A DNA stretch of 64,000 bases from Devosia soli (GCF_000970455.1 NZ_LAJG01000022.1:225716-289715), one strand, 5' to 3'; positions 31,910 to 41,253 are shown, numbered from the stretch's first letter. Numbers and translations are program-made. The notes: a model not told the origin generated them from the sequence alone.

Positions 31910-34900
31910 ATGACTTTTGCACCTTCCCAGTCGGTTAAGGCCATCTTGGGGCCGACCAATACCGGCAAGACCCACTTTGCCATCGAGCGCATGCTGGCCC
32001 ATCCCACCGGGATGATCGGTCTGCCCCTGCGTCTTCTGGCGCGCGAGGTCTATGCCCGCGTCGTCGAGCGGGTCGGCGAGGGGGCCGTGGCGCTGGTGAC
32101 GGGCGAAGAGCGCATCGTGCCGGCAAAGCCACGCTATTGGGTGGCGACGGTGGAAGCCATGCCGATGGATATTCACGTCGACTGCGTGGCGGTCGACGAA
32201 ATCCAGACGGCGACGGATTTCGATCGTGGACACGTCTTTACCGATCGCATCCTCAAGGCACGCGGTTTTCACGAGACGCTGCTGCTCGGCTCGGGGACGA
32301 TGGCCAATGTCATCCGCAAGCTGTTGCCGCATGCCGAGATCATCGAGCGGCCGCGGTTTTCCCAGCTGATGTATGCGGGATCGAAAAAGATTTCGCGCCA
32401 GCCGAGCCGCAGCGCCATCGTCGCGTTCTCGGCGCGGCAGGTCTATGCGATCGCCGAATTGATCCGCCGCGAGCGGGGCGGGGCGGCGGTGGTCATGGGC
32501 GCGCTTAGCCCCCGCACGCGCAATGCGCAGGTCGAGCTTTACCAGAATGGCGACGTGGATTTTCTCGTTGCGACCGATGCCATCGGGATGGGGCTCAATC
32601 TCGACATCCACCATGTCGCCTTTGCCGACGACATGAAATTCGACGGGCGCCAGAGCCGGCCGCTGACACCGGCCGAGATGGGGCAGATCGCCGGGCGCGC
32701 AGGGCGGCACAAGCGCAATGGCACGTTTGGGGTCACCGGCGGCACCGATGGGTTCGACGAGGAGCTGGTGGTGCAGCTCGAAACGCATGACTTCGAGCCG
32801 ATCAAGGTTTTGCAGTGGCGCAATTCGGTGCTGGATTTTTCCTCGATCGACCGGCTGCGCTCGAGCCTTGAGAAATCCCCGGACGACAAGACGCTGACCC
32901 GCGTGCCGATCGCCACCGATCAATTGGCGCTGGAATTTTTGTCGCGCAACGAAGCCGGCGCGCTGGCGCGCGGCCACGAAGCGGTCAAACTCCTCTGGGA
33001 ATGCTGTCAGATTCCCGACTACCAGGGAATTTCGCCGGCCGCGCATGGCGAGATCGTCACCCGGATTTTTTCGGATTTGAGGCAAAATGAATCGGTCAAT
33101 GCAGACTGGATTGCCGAGCAGGTGCGCTTTTGCGACAATGCAGAGGGTGACATCGAGACACTTAGTCACCGGATCAAGCAGATCCGGACCTGGACCTTTG
33201 TCGCCAACCGCAAAAACTGGCTTGCAGACCCATCACATTGGCGCGAAAAGACCCGAGAGATTGAAGATCGCCTGAGTGATGCGCTCCACGAGCGTCTCAC
33301 GCAGAGATTCGTCGACCGGCGCACCAGCGTGCTGCTCCGCCATCTGAAAGACAAACGTATGGTATCTCCCGAGATCAATGAGCGCGGCGAAGTGAGGCTT
33401 GAGGGCCATCTTCTCGGCACGCTCGAAGGCTTCCGCTTCACTTTGGCGCGTATGGATGGCGAACTTGACGCCAAGGGCACGCGCAATGCCGCGGATCAGG
33501 TCGTGGCTCCAGAGATCCGCAATCGCGCCGACAGGCTGGCGGGTGCGCCGAACGAAGAGTTCGTGCTGGCAACCGACGGGCGCCTGCGCTGGCGCGGCGA
33601 CATCGTTGCCGAACTGGTCGAGGGCGACAGCCTTTATCGCCCGCGCATCCTGATCCTTGCCGACGAATCGCTGACCGGCACCGATCTCGAGCGCGTGCAG
33701 GACCGTCTGGGGCTCTGGCTGCGCCACCATATCAATACGACGCTCGAACAGGTCATGGCGCTCGAAGCGCCAGCCGATCTCGATGGTCCGGCGCGCGGTA
33801 TCGCCTTCCAGCTTTTCGAGCATCTGGGCCTTCTGCCGCGCGGGCAGGTGGCCGACGAGGTCAAGAACCTCGACCAGGACGTCCGCGGCAAGATGCGCAA
33901 GCTCGGCATCAAGTTCGGCGCCTACCACATCTATCTGCCGCTTTCGCTCAAGCCGGCGCCGCGCGAACTGGCGCTGATTCTCTTTGCATTGCGCAATGGC
34001 GGCATCCGCCAGCCGGGCGTGACCGATATTCCTCATATCGTGCTGTCGGGTCGCACCTCCTTCCTTGTCGATCCGGAAGTCGATACGCGGCTTTACGAGA
34101 TCGCCGGCTTCAAGGTGGCCGGCAAGCGCGCGGTGCGCGTCGATATTCTGGAGCGTCTTGCCGATATCATCCGGCCGCTGATCGCCATCGACCCTACCCG
34201 GTTCCAGGGCGAGCCGCCGGCTGGCGCCGCGGAAGGCAATGGCTTCCGCGTGACAGTTGAAATGACGAGCCTGCTGGGGTGCTCGGGCGAAGACTTTGCC
34301 TCGATCCTGACTTCGCTCGGCTATCGCGTGCGCCGCACGCCAAAGGCTGCAGCGCCCGTTGCCGACGCCGAAATCGGGGCGGAAGCGCCGGCGCTCGACG
34401 CGGTGCTGGCTGAAAACACGACGGATATCGATGCTCCAAGCGAAGAAGTGCCGGTCGCAGAAGCGGCTGTGGAAGCAGTTGTAGAAGAAGCGCCCGCTGC
34501 CGACGAAGGCGTCATCGACGAAGCCAAGGCAGCTGAAGCTGCCGTGCCCGCCGAGCCGGAATTCGACGAGATCTGGTTCCCCGGCGGTCGTCGCCATAAC
34601 GACAACAACCACAATGGCCGCCGGCAGAACAACCGTCGCCCTGAAAATGGCGAGGGCGCCGAAGGCAAGGGGGGAGGTCGTGGCCGTCCGGATCGCTCGC
34701 GCCCCAAGGGCCCGCGTCGTCCGGAGGGTGAAGCAACTGCAGCGCGTCCCAATGGCAATACCCGCCCGGCAAATACCCGTCCCCAGCGCGAAGATCGCCA
34801 GCGTCCGGACAAGAACGAGCGCCCCGATCGCGGCAATGCGCGCCCGCCGCGTGAGGAACGTAAGGTTGCCTTCGATCCGGACAGTCCATTCGCCGCTCTT

Positions 34901-34927
34901 GCCGCCCTGCGCGGCAAGACAGAGTAA
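31910..34927 (+). CDS. SUV3-like superfamily 2 RNA helicase with disordered basic tail
   Basis: A 1005-residue helicase. The core (about 1-330) has Walker A GPTNTGKT (14-21), Walker B VDEIQ (95-99), LLLGSGT and motif VI QIAGRAGRHKRNG (259-270), like mitochondrial SUV3 and its alphaproteobacterial homologues. The middle (about 380-820) contains the SUV3-type C-terminal segments. After about residue 825 the chain is low complexity: first an acidic Ala/Glu/Val stretch, then an Arg/Asn/Gly/Pro-rich stretch (about 905-985), likely to bind RNA. It probably unwinds RNA or RNA-DNA during RNA decay; the exact role is inferred. It is followed after 6 bases by the S4 protein gene. Confidence 0.9.
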   Translation: MTFAPSQSVKAILGPTNTGKTHFAIERMLAHPTGMIGLPLRLLAREVYARVVERVGEGAVALVTGEERIVPAKPRYWVATVEAMPMDIHVDCVAVDEIQTATDFDRGHVFTDRILKARGFHETLLLGSGTMANVIRKLLPHAEIIERPRFSQLMYAGSKKISRQPSRSAIVAFSARQVYAIAELIRRERGGAAVVMGALSPRTRNAQVELYQNGDVDFLVATDAIGMGLNLDIHHVAFADDMKFDGRQSRPLTPAEMGQIAGRAGRHKRNGTFGVTGGTDGFDEELVVQLETHDFEPIKVLQWRNSVLDFSSIDRLRSSLEKSPDDKTLTRVPIATDQLALEFLSRNEAGALARGHEAVKLLWECCQIPDYQGISPAAHGEIVTRIFSDLRQNESVNADWIAEQVRFCDNAEGDIETLSHRIKQIRTWTFVANRKNWLADPSHWREKTREIEDRLSDALHERLTQRFVDRRTSVLLRHLKDKRMVSPEINERGEVRLEGHLLGTLEGFRFTLARMDGELDAKGTRNAADQVVAPEIRNRADRLAGAPNEEFVLATDGRLRWRGDIVAELVEGDSLYRPRILILADESLTGTDLERVQDRLGLWLRHHINTTLEQVMALEAPADLDGPARGIAFQLFEHLGLLPRGQVADEVKNLDQDVRGKMRKLGIKFGAYHIYLPLSLKPAPRELALILFALRNGGIRQPGVTDIPHIVLSGRTSFLVDPEVDTRLYEIAGFKVAGKRAVRVDILERLADIIRPLIAIDPTRFQGEPPAGAAEGNGFRVTVEMTSLLGCSGEDFASILTSLGYRVRRTPKAAAPVADAEIGAEAPALDAVLAENTTDIDAPSEEVPVAEAAVEAVVEEAPAADEGVIDEAKAAEAAVPAEPEFDEIWFPGGRRHNDNNHNGRRQNNRRPENGEGAEGKGGGRGRPDRSRPKGPRRPEGEATAARPNGNTRPANTRPQREDRQRPDKNERPDRGNARPPREERKVAFDPDSPFAALAALRGKTE

Positions 34928-34933
34928 GCCTTT

Positions 34934-35338
34934 TTGACCGGGCCGGGCGAACCTCTCCACAAGGAGCGGCTCGACCGGTTCCTGTTTTTCTCGCGCGCCG
35001 TCAAATCGCGGACACTGGCGCAAAAAATCATCGAATCGGGCGCCATTCGCGTCAATTCGGAGAAGACAGACCGCAGCGATCACAAGATCGGGGCGGGCGA
35101 TGTCTTGACGATGTCGCTCCATGGCCGGGTGCTCGTCTGGCGCATTCTCGATCCCGGAACGCGGCGCGGGCCGGCGAGCGAGGCGCAGGGGCTTTACGAA
35201 GATATGTCCCCGCCTGCGCCGCCCCGGCACGAACGCAGCGCGTTCGATGCAGCCATCGCCGAGCGCCCGACGGGCGCCGGGCGGCCAACGAAAAAAGAGC
35301 GCCGCGAGACCGACGCCTTACGGAACGAAGACGACTAG
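34934..35338 (+). CDS. S4-domain RNA-binding protein (Hsp15-like)
   Basis: A 134-residue protein with an N-terminal S4 domain (about 10-70): KERLDRFLFFSRAVKSRTLAQKIIESGAIRVN...KIGAGDVLTM, like Hsp15/HslR, which binds 50S subunits carrying stalled nascent chains. The C-terminal ~50 residues are charged (RPTKKERRETDALR). The start is TTG at 34934, six bases after the helicase stop, without a strong ribosome site, so translational coupling to the helicase gene is likely. Confidence 0.87.
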   Translation: MTGPGEPLHKERLDRFLFFSRAVKSRTLAQKIIESGAIRVNSEKTDRSDHKIGAGDVLTMSLHGRVLVWRILDPGTRRGPASEAQGLYEDMSPPAPPRHERSAFDAAIAERPTGAGRPTKKERRETDALRNEDD

Positions 35339-35485
35339 ACAGGAATTTCTGCGAGACCCGATTTCTGCGCCAATCCGTCTCGCGCTAGCGCCTTGCCCGA
35401 AAAGCCAAAAGAGTTTAGCACCAAATCCGTTGAGACTGTCGCCGGCCCGCCCCGGCCGCGATGCCCGCCAAGGACTGCCCTTTCC

Positions 35486-35824
35486 ATGACCTATATCGTC
35501 ACTGACAATTGCATCGCCTGCAAATACACCGATTGCGTGGAAGTGTGCCCGGTGGACTGTTTCTACGAGGGCGAGAATATGTTGGTCATTCATCCCGATG
35601 AATGCATCGATTGTGGCGTCTGCGAACCGGAATGCCCGGCCGAAGCCATCAAGCCGGATACCGAAAGCGGGCTCGACAACTGGCTCGAACTCAACCGGAA
35701 ATATTCTGCCGTTTGGCCCAACCTGACCGAGCGCCGCGACGAGCTGCCCGAGGCCAAGGAACGCGATGGTGAAACGGGCAAATTCGAGAAGTACTTCTCC
35801 GAAAAGGCCGGCGAAGGCGACTGA
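35486..35824 (+). CDS. fdxA: Seven-iron ferredoxin FdxA
   Basis: A 112-residue ferredoxin with one [3Fe-4S] and one [4Fe-4S] cluster. Cluster cysteines are in [17 protein letters not shown] (residues 9-25; the non-standard spacing is diagnostic of the 7Fe type) and [12 protein letters not shown] (about 40-51). The C-terminal extension ([29 protein letters not shown]) is typical of FdxA. Start: ATG at 35486. It lies in the conserved block helicase-S4-fdxA-carD. Confidence 0.96.
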   Translation: MTYIVTDNCIACKYTDCVEVCPVDCFYEGENMLVIHPDECIDCGVCEPECPAEAIKPDTESGLDNWLELNRKYSAVWPNLTERRDELPEAKERDGETGKFEKYFSEKAGEGD

Positions 35825-36188
35825 GGCTTCCTTGAGGCTGCCTTTCCGCCAGTTAAGTGGCAGAGGCGCCTGGATTCGTCACAGATTCATCGCACTGGAG
35901 GCGAAGTCGAGCGAACGCGGAGGCCCGCGATTCGTTCCTTTTGATTTTGCTGATTTTTTGTGCTATGGTCCCTCTAAATGCAGTCAAGCCCTTCACCCAG
36001 AGCGTGCCGCAAGGCACGATTTTTTTGACACAACATCTCCTGTTGCGTGGTGCTTCGGAACAAAGCGGAACCGAAGTCCATGGGTGCTCGTGCTGCAATC
36101 CGGCCCTCACAAGGGGCAGTAGTGTGGATGGACAGTCTTTGCCGCGAAGAACTGGTCATTCTGGGGCGTCAACAAGGAGTTCCAGCTT
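35825..36188. other. carD upstream region
   Basis: 364 bases without a gene. It contains a good candidate promoter (35941-35969) and so a long leader of about 215 bases before carD. I see no known riboswitch. Confidence 0.55.
35941..35969 (+). promoter_or_regulatory. Candidate carD promoter
   Basis: TTGATT (35941-35946), 17-base T-rich spacer, TATGGT (35964-35969). Confidence 0.5.
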
Positions 36189-36755
36189 ATGGTAGCCAAG
36201 AAGTCTCAGCAGAGGCTCGGATTCAAGACGGGTGAGTATATCGTCTATCCAGCCCATGGCGTCGGCCTGATCGCCAACATCGAAGAGCAAGAGGTCGCTG
36301 GCCTGACGCTCGAGCTGTTCGTGATCAGCTTCGAACAAGACAAGCTGACCCTTCGCGTGCCCGTGGGTAAAATCAAGTCTGTCGGCATGCGCAAGCTCGC
36401 CGAAGAAGACGAGGTCAACAACGCTCTGCACACCGTCACCGGCCGTGCTCGCGTCAAGCGCACCATGTGGTCGCGCCGCGCCCAGGAATATGAAGCGAAG
36501 ATCAATTCGGGCGATTTGATCGCCATCTCGGAAGTCGTGCGCGACCTTTATCGCTCCGATGACCAGCCCGAGCAGAGCTATTCCGAACGCCAGCTCTTCG
36601 AGCAGGCCATGGACCGCATGAGCCGTGAAATCAGCGCCGTCAACAAGCTGACGCTGACCGAGGCCGTGCAGCTCATCGAAAAGCAGCTCGCCAAGAGCCC
36701 GAAGCGCACCAAGGCCGATGCCGCGGAAAGCGAAAGCGACGAAGAAGCCGCATAA
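36189..36755 (+). CDS. carD: CarD-family transcription factor
   Basis: A 188-residue regulator that binds RNA polymerase, not a specific operator, and stabilises open promoter complexes, notably at rRNA promoters. The N-terminal RNAP-interaction domain reads FKTGEYIVYPAHGVGLIANIEEQEVAG (about 10-36). The helical C-terminal domain contains WSRRAQEYEAKINSGDLIAISEVVRDLYR (about 95-123), including the conserved Trp that contacts DNA, and ends in an acidic tail. Start: ATG with AAGGAGTTCC upstream. It may act on the rRNA promoter at the right end of this window. Confidence 0.96.
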   Translation: MVAKKSQQRLGFKTGEYIVYPAHGVGLIANIEEQEVAGLTLELFVISFEQDKLTLRVPVGKIKSVGMRKLAEEDEVNNALHTVTGRARVKRTMWSRRAQEYEAKINSGDLIAISEVVRDLYRSDDQPEQSYSERQLFEQAMDRMSREISAVNKLTLTEAVQLIEKQLAKSPKRTKADAAESESDEEAA

Positions 36756-36784
36756 GCGGTTTTTTGGAACGGAAGTTGAAAAGG

Positions 36785-36808
36785 CCGGCAGCGATGCCGG
36801 TCTTTTTG
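36785..36808 (+). terminator. carD terminator
   Basis: CCGGCA-GCGA-TGCCGG followed by TCTTTTTG. Confidence 0.85.
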
Positions 36809-36853
36809 TTATTTGGCTTGTTTCGCAAGCGCGAGGGCCTGAAACGCGCTCAC

Positions 36854-36893
36854 GTCTCCCGAAATGGCTGGATTGCCTTGCGACGGTTAGCGG
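36854..36893 (-). pseudogene. Diverged copy of a chemoreceptor gene 3' end
   Basis: Aligned without gaps to 37364-37403, the last codons of the chemoreceptor gene, it matches at 31 of 40 positions by eye. Similarity fades beyond that. The minus-strand reading has lost the EDWSEF ending. It is probably a remnant of a duplicated end. Confidence 0.45.
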
Positions 36894-36992
36894 CCGGTGC
36901 GGCGCCGTGGTCTTGGTGCAAGCGATCGGTTGATAGGAGCAGCGCCCCTGAATGGGGCTCATCTGGACGGATCTGGCCGACCCTCCGGACTT

Positions 36993-37069
36993 CCCGCGGG
37001 CTTGACCCGCGGGTCGCCCGTCCACGCCAAGGCGCTTTTGGCTCTCGCGCTGGCCCTCGGGTCAGGCCC
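36993..37069. repeat. Two palindromic repeats
   Basis: CCGCGGG-CTTGA-CCCGCGG near 36993-37014, and CCCTCGGG-TCAGG-CCCGAGGG near 37049-37069. The second is a near copy of the hairpin at 12353-12373. Confidence 0.5.
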
Positions 37070-37209
37070 GAGGGAAGATCAGCGGGCGGACCGGGTCGGC
37101 GAGGTCGACTGAGATATCCTCAGGCTACAGCAGTCTGGAATGCGCCTTGGCTTTACGGGATGGCAGCGTTGGCCAAAGGGAGTGCGCCGCAAATGCGGGC
37201 TGAGGCATC

Positions 37210-37330
37210 CGAACCCCCATCCATCCTCCCCTATCAAGGGGGAGGTGTTGGATCGCGGTCGAGGTTGGATGGTGCCTCACCCAACAGCTTCGCACCTCCC
37301 CCTTTTGCTGGAGGATGTTGGACAGGGGGG
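37210..37330. repeat. C-tract/G-tract intergenic repeat, two facing copies
   Basis: CCATCCTCCCCTATCAAGGG followed by GGAGGTG, and about 70 bases later CACCTCCCCCTTTTGCTGGAGGATG. The segments are inverted relative to each other. It belongs to the dispersed family seen at 123-184, near 2347-2400 and at 57735-57790. Confidence 0.45.
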
Positions 37331-37348
37331 ATTGGCAGGCGCGAGCGC

Positions 37349-39367
37349 CTAGAATTCGCTCCAGTCTTCCGAGATGGCGGCATTGCCCTGTGACAAGTAG
37401 CGGCCGGCGGCAGCTTTTTGCGGTGCTGGTTTGGCCCGCGGGGCTGAGGCGCGAGGAGCCGAGGCGCGTTGTGCCGGGACGGCGTCGTGACCGAGTTTGA
37501 AAATATCGACCATGCGGTCGAGCTCGGTCGCCTGGCCTTCGGTTTGTTCGATCGCGGCATTGGTCTGCTCAACGAGCGCCGCGTTGTGCTGGGTCATTTC
37601 GTCCATCTGGCGGACGGCGACGGCGACTTCGTCGATGGCGGAGGCCTGCTCGCGGCTGTCGCGGGCGATGCCATCGAGAAGGCTATTGCTCGAGCGAGCC
37701 ATGTCGAGCATCAAGTTGAGCTTTTTTTCCGCATCGATGACGAGTTGCGATCCGGCGGCAACTTCGCGGGTGCTTTGCTCGACCAATTGCTTAACGTCGC
37801 GCGAGGCTTCGGCTGTCGATTGGGCGAGACGACGCACTTCGACGGCGACCACCGCAAAGCCCTTGCCTGCCTCGCCGGCGCGAGCAGCTTCGACCGAAGC
37901 GTTGAGCGCGAGGAGATTGGTCTGGAAGGCGATGTCGTCGATCATGCCGATGATGTTGGAAATGCTGGCGGAGGAGCCGGAAATACGCTCCATGGCGGAG
38001 GTCGTATCGGCCATCACCGCGCCGCCTTGTTCAGCTGCCTGGGTGAGGGCGCTGGCGGCGCGGCTGGCTTCGCCGGCGCGCTGGGCGTTCTGCTGCACGG
38101 TTGAGGCCAATTGCTCCATGGCGGCCGAAGTTTGCTCGATCGTTGCCGCCTGGCGGGTGGTGCGTTCGGCAAGATCGTTGGCGCCGGAAAGGATTTCGCC
38201 GGTCGCCGTCTTGAGCGTGCGCGACGTGGAGCGAAGGCGGCTGACAATTTCGGCAAGACGATCGGCCACCGCGTTGGTGTCGGTCTTGAGGCGGGCGAAG
38301 GCGCCTTCGTAGTGGCCGTTGACGCGCTGGTTGAGATCCGCCTGGGCAAGCGCGGAAAGCACCGTGCCGCTCTCGGTAATGCCGCGATCAACGGTTTCGA
38401 TGAGGCCATTGACGCTCGAGGCAATGGCATCAAGGCCATTGTCGCCGAAATCGGTCGAGACGCGATGGGAGAAGTCGCCGCGGCTGGCGGCGCTGACGAC
38501 GGTGTGCACCTCGCCTGCCATGCGGTCCATGACCCTGGCGCGATCGGCAAGGCCACGGGCGCGCTCGGCCTCTTCGGCGCTGAGGGCGGCGATCTGGCGG
38601 GCGTTTTCGCGGAAGATTTCGACGGCCCGGCCCATATTGCCGATTTCATCGCGACGGGTGGCTTCCTCGATCTCGATATCGAGCTGGCCATCGGCAAGGA
38701 GCTCCATCTTCTCGGTGAGGGCGCGCACCGGGGCCACGATGGCCCGGCGACCGATGAGGATAGAGAGGATGAGGCCCAGGAGAATGCCGGTTGCGGCAGT
38801 AGCGATGACGATCGTCAGCCCGCGATAGGCGCTGGCTTCGGCGTCGGCGCGCATCGAAGCCATCAACTCGCCCGAATAGGTGCTGTAGAGTTTGACCGTG
38901 TCGGTCACGACCTTCTGGGCCGCCAGCGCTTCATCGAGGGTAGTGCGAATGCGGGTCATGTCGCCGCCTGGCGCGACCGCGAGCATGGCGTCGATCTTAT
39001 CGAAATAGGCCGACATGACCGGCTTGATATTGGCAAGTAGCTCGAGCTCGCGGGCATCGGCCGCGGCTTCGATCTTGGGGAAGCGGGCCAGCATCTCCTC
39101 GGTGCGGCGGGTGCGCTCGGCGGTAAAATCCGCCGCGCGTTCGGGCGCCATGGCCAGCTGATAGGTCATGCGTGAAATGGCGATGATATCCATGCGCAGG
39201 TCCATGGCTTCGCGCGCGGCTTCTTCCTTGGCGCCGACTTCGAGCATGGTGTTCTTGAGAGTGGTAATTTCCCGCCAGCTCACCGTGCCGAGGATCACGG
39301 CGGCAGCGGCCATAACCACGATGGTGAGGAGAAACTTCTGCAGGATCGGCATATGTTTGAGGGACAT
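37349..39367 (-). CDS. Methyl-accepting chemotaxis protein
   Basis: A 672-residue chemoreceptor. The first membrane helix (about 10-34, [19 protein letters not shown]) is followed by a helical periplasmic sensor domain, a second helix (about 190-215, [20 protein letters not shown]) and a HAMP domain. Next come the signalling hairpin with [36 protein letters not shown] (the CheA/CheW-binding tip) and long methylation helices. The C-terminus EDWSEF resembles the x-W-x-x-F tether that binds CheR/CheB. The ATG at 39367 has AGGAG 4 bases upstream. No chemotaxis genes are adjacent, so it is an orphan receptor. Confidence 0.94.
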   Translation of the reverse strand: MSLKHMPILQKFLLTIVVMAAAAVILGTVSWREITTLKNTMLEVGAKEEAAREAMDLRMDIIAISRMTYQLAMAPERAADFTAERTRRTEEMLARFPKIEAAADARELELLANIKPVMSAYFDKIDAMLAVAPGGDMTRIRTTLDEALAAQKVVTDTVKLYSTYSGELMASMRADAEASAYRGLTIVIATAATGILLGLILSILIGRRAIVAPVRALTEKMELLADGQLDIEIEEATRRDEIGNMGRAVEIFRENARQIAALSAEEAERARGLADRARVMDRMAGEVHTVVSAASRGDFSHRVSTDFGDNGLDAIASSVNGLIETVDRGITESGTVLSALAQADLNQRVNGHYEGAFARLKTDTNAVADRLAEIVSRLRSTSRTLKTATGEILSGANDLAERTTRQAATIEQTSAAMEQLASTVQQNAQRAGEASRAASALTQAAEQGGAVMADTTSAMERISGSSASISNIIGMIDDIAFQTNLLALNASVEAARAGEAGKGFAVVAVEVRRLAQSTAEASRDVKQLVEQSTREVAAGSQLVIDAEKKLNLMLDMARSSNSLLDGIARDSREQASAIDEVAVAVRQMDEMTQHNAALVEQTNAAIEQTEGQATELDRMVDIFKLGHDAVPAQRASAPRASAPRAKPAPQKAAAGRYLSQGNAAISEDWSEF

Positions 39368-39476
39368 GGGGCTCCTGTGACCGCCTTCGCGGACCAACTC
39401 GATCGTATCCCCCCTGATGCCCTTTTGGGCCTTGTCCCCGGTTTTAAGCGAGCAAGGCTAATTTTTGGTAAGTCCC

Positions 39477-39869
39477 CTAGATACGGCTCATGCTCTGGGG
39501 CAGCAGCACGACGCTTTCCTGTTCCTTGGGATCGGTGCGGGCGATGAGGGCGCGCGCCGTCTTGCCGGTGGGATTGAAGGGCTGATGGGGGACGCCGGCA
39601 GGGATATAGACATAGTCTCCCTCACGGACCTCATCGAGAAATTCGAGATTGGGCCCATGATAGAACGAGGTCGAACCCTCGAGCTGAAAGATCGCCGTTT
39701 CGTGGTTTTCGTGGAAATGCGGCTTGGCCTTGCCGCCAGGGGGCAGGACCAGCATGTGAAGGCAAATGCCGCTGGCGCCAGCGCTTTCGGCCGAGACGCC
39801 GGCAAAATAGTCCATGCCCTGCTTGCCATGAAACCCCGCGCCGCCGCGGATCACCTTGCACTGCTTCAT
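39477..39869 (-). CDS. Cupin domain-containing protein
   Basis: A 130-residue single-domain cupin. Motif 1 is LPPGGKAKPHFHENHETAIFQLEG (metal ligands His, His, Glu) and motif 2 is GDYVYIPAGVPHQPFNPT (His). No signal peptide. The metal and the reaction cannot be read from the sequence; members include isomerases, dioxygenases and non-enzymatic sensors. It is followed on the same strand by no further gene before the chemoreceptor (109-base gap). Confidence 0.88.
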   Translation of the reverse strand: MKQCKVIRGGAGFHGKQGMDYFAGVSAESAGASGICLHMLVLPPGGKAKPHFHENHETAIFQLEGSTSFYHGPNLEFLDEVREGDYVYIPAGVPHQPFNPTGKTARALIARTDPKEQESVVLLPQSMSRI

Positions 39870-39887
39870 CCTGTCCTCCCAAAGCCG

Positions 39888-40424
39888 TCAGGAGAGACGA
39901 TAAGCTCCGCTTTCAAGGGCGGCAATCACGGCGTTGATGGTGGCTTTGCGATCAAGACCAGTGGTCGGCAGGACATGGTTTTCATAAGCGCCGAGAGCGG
40001 CGAACTGGCCGTGAAGGTCGGTGACGACCGCCGGATCCGTCAGGCTGTCGCCGCCGCGCGCGAGGCAGCGGGTGACCACGTCTTCGACCGAGGTGCGGAG
40101 GACGAGGTAATGCACCGGAAGCCCAAGTGCCTCGAAGGCGGGGAGCCACGAGGGGCGGACGACGCCGTCGAGAAGGACGAGATAGCCATTTTCGGCATAG
40201 CGGGCGCAGACATCGGCAGCAATCTGATTGACCATATGGTTCTGCGCGTCGGCTTCAGGCAGCCAGGGCGGAATATGGCCGGTCTTGATGTTGCCCCAGA
40301 AATCATCGCTGTGGACATGAACCTTGGCGATGCCGGGGTGATGGGCGATGGCTTGGGCGGTGGTGGTCTTGCCCGAACCGGGCGAGCCGGAAATGATGAC
40401 GATGTGGCCCTTGAGCTGGTCCAT
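39888..40424 (-). CDS. P-loop nucleotide kinase-like ATPase
   Basis: A 178-residue protein with Walker A GSPGSGKTTTAQAIA (about residues 13-27), a DxD-like HVHSDDFW segment after strand 2, and GYLVLLDGVVRPSWLPAF as Walker B. This fold is shared by small-molecule kinases such as gluconate kinase-like and chloramphenicol phosphotransferase-like AAA proteins. The substrate is unknown. It lies between the cupin and the methyltransferase genes, with 18-base and 1-base gaps on the same strand, so the three are likely co-transcribed. Confidence 0.82.
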   Translation of the reverse strand: MDQLKGHIVIISGSPGSGKTTTAQAIAHHPGIAKVHVHSDDFWGNIKTGHIPPWLPEADAQNHMVNQIAADVCARYAENGYLVLLDGVVRPSWLPAFEALGLPVHYLVLRTSVEDVVTRCLARGGDSLTDPAVVTDLHGQFAALGAYENHVLPTTGLDRKATINAVIAALESGAYRLS

Positions 40425-40425
40425 T

Positions 40426-41253
40426 CTAGTCCTTTTTCAGCAGATCCCCGAGGCTGACCTTGGCGCTGCCGGGGCGCAGCGGCTTTTGCTGGCTTTCATG
40501 CGGCACCCAACCGGCGAGCCAGACGATTTCGAGGGTGACGCGGATGCGCCCATCCGAATCGCCGGCGGCCTCCTGATAAGCGGCGGCGGACTGGGTGAGA
40601 AGCGTGCGCGTCGCGAAGTTGCGGGGCCGGTCGGTCAACGGGTTGGCCGCACCCAGCGCCTTGAGTTCGCCCATCAAGGCAAAGGCATTGGCATAGCGCA
40701 CCGTGTGGGTTTCGACATCGGCGACGGGCAAGGCAAGGCCTGCGCGCTGGAGGAGGGCGCCGGCATCGCGCACCTGGATCATCGGCGCAATGCGCGCCGA
40801 GGCGCCACCAGTGACGGCGCTGTCGGCGGCGAGAAAGGCTTCGCGCAATTCGCTGAAGCTATCCCCACCGATCATGGCGACCAGCAGCAGCCCATCGGGC
40901 CGCAGCCGCGCGCGCAAGCGGGCAAGATGGCCAGGAACGTCGTTGACCGCCTGGAGATGCAGCAGCGAAACGATGAGATCGAATTCGCCATGGGGAAGTG
41001 CGGGAAAATCGTCCGAACCGAACGCCTCGACACGATGGAGAGTGACGATGCCGGACCCGGTGGCGATGCGATCGGGCAGGAGATCGACGTCGGGCGCAAT
41101 CAGCACCGCATCGGTAAAATCCCGCATATGCGCGCCGAGACGATCCGCCAGATCATCGAACACCAGATCGCGCACGAAATTGTCGCGGGTTTTGCGGCGC
41201 GCGAGATTGCGGGCGATCTGGCCGGGGTCAAAGAGGCGGGGCGGCTGGGACAT
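40426..41253 (-). CDS. SAM-dependent methyltransferase, NDUFAF5-like
   Basis: A 275-residue class I methyltransferase. FDPGQIARNLARRKTRDNFVRDLVFDDLADRL at the N-terminus is typical of the alphaproteobacterial/mitochondrial NDUFAF5-like subgroup, related to BioC. The SAM site is weakened, with LIAPDVDLLPDRIA replacing the normal G-x-G region. FDLIVSLLHLQAVNDVPGHLARLRARLRPDGLLLVAMIGGD is clear. Mitochondrial NDUFAF5 hydroxylates an arginine of complex I, so the reaction may not be methyl transfer. Start: ATG at 41253. It is divergent from the comF-like gene. Confidence 0.85.
   Translation of the reverse strand: MSQPPRLFDPGQIARNLARRKTRDNFVRDLVFDDLADRLGAHMRDFTDAVLIAPDVDLLPDRIATGSGIVTLHRVEAFGSDDFPALPHGEFDLIVSLLHLQAVNDVPGHLARLRARLRPDGLLLVAMIGGDSFSELREAFLAADSAVTGGASARIAPMIQVRDAGALLQRAGLALPVADVETHTVRYANAFALMGELKALGAANPLTDRPRNFATRTLLTQSAAAYQEAAGDSDGRIRVTLEIVWLAGWVPHESQQKPLRPGSAKVSLGDLLKKD

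Larger units (their letters stand above)
36756..37348. other. Repeat-rich gap between carD and the chemoreceptor gene
   Basis: 593 bases without a gene. In order it holds the carD terminator, a diverged copy of the chemoreceptor gene's 3' end (36854-36893), hairpins at 36993-37014 and 37049-37069, and a C-tract/G-tract repeat at 37210-37330. Confidence 0.6.

Noticed and set aside
31895..35230. Long minus-strand frames opposite the helicase and S4 genes
   Set aside because: The plus strand carries all helicase and S4 motifs; the antisense frames have none.
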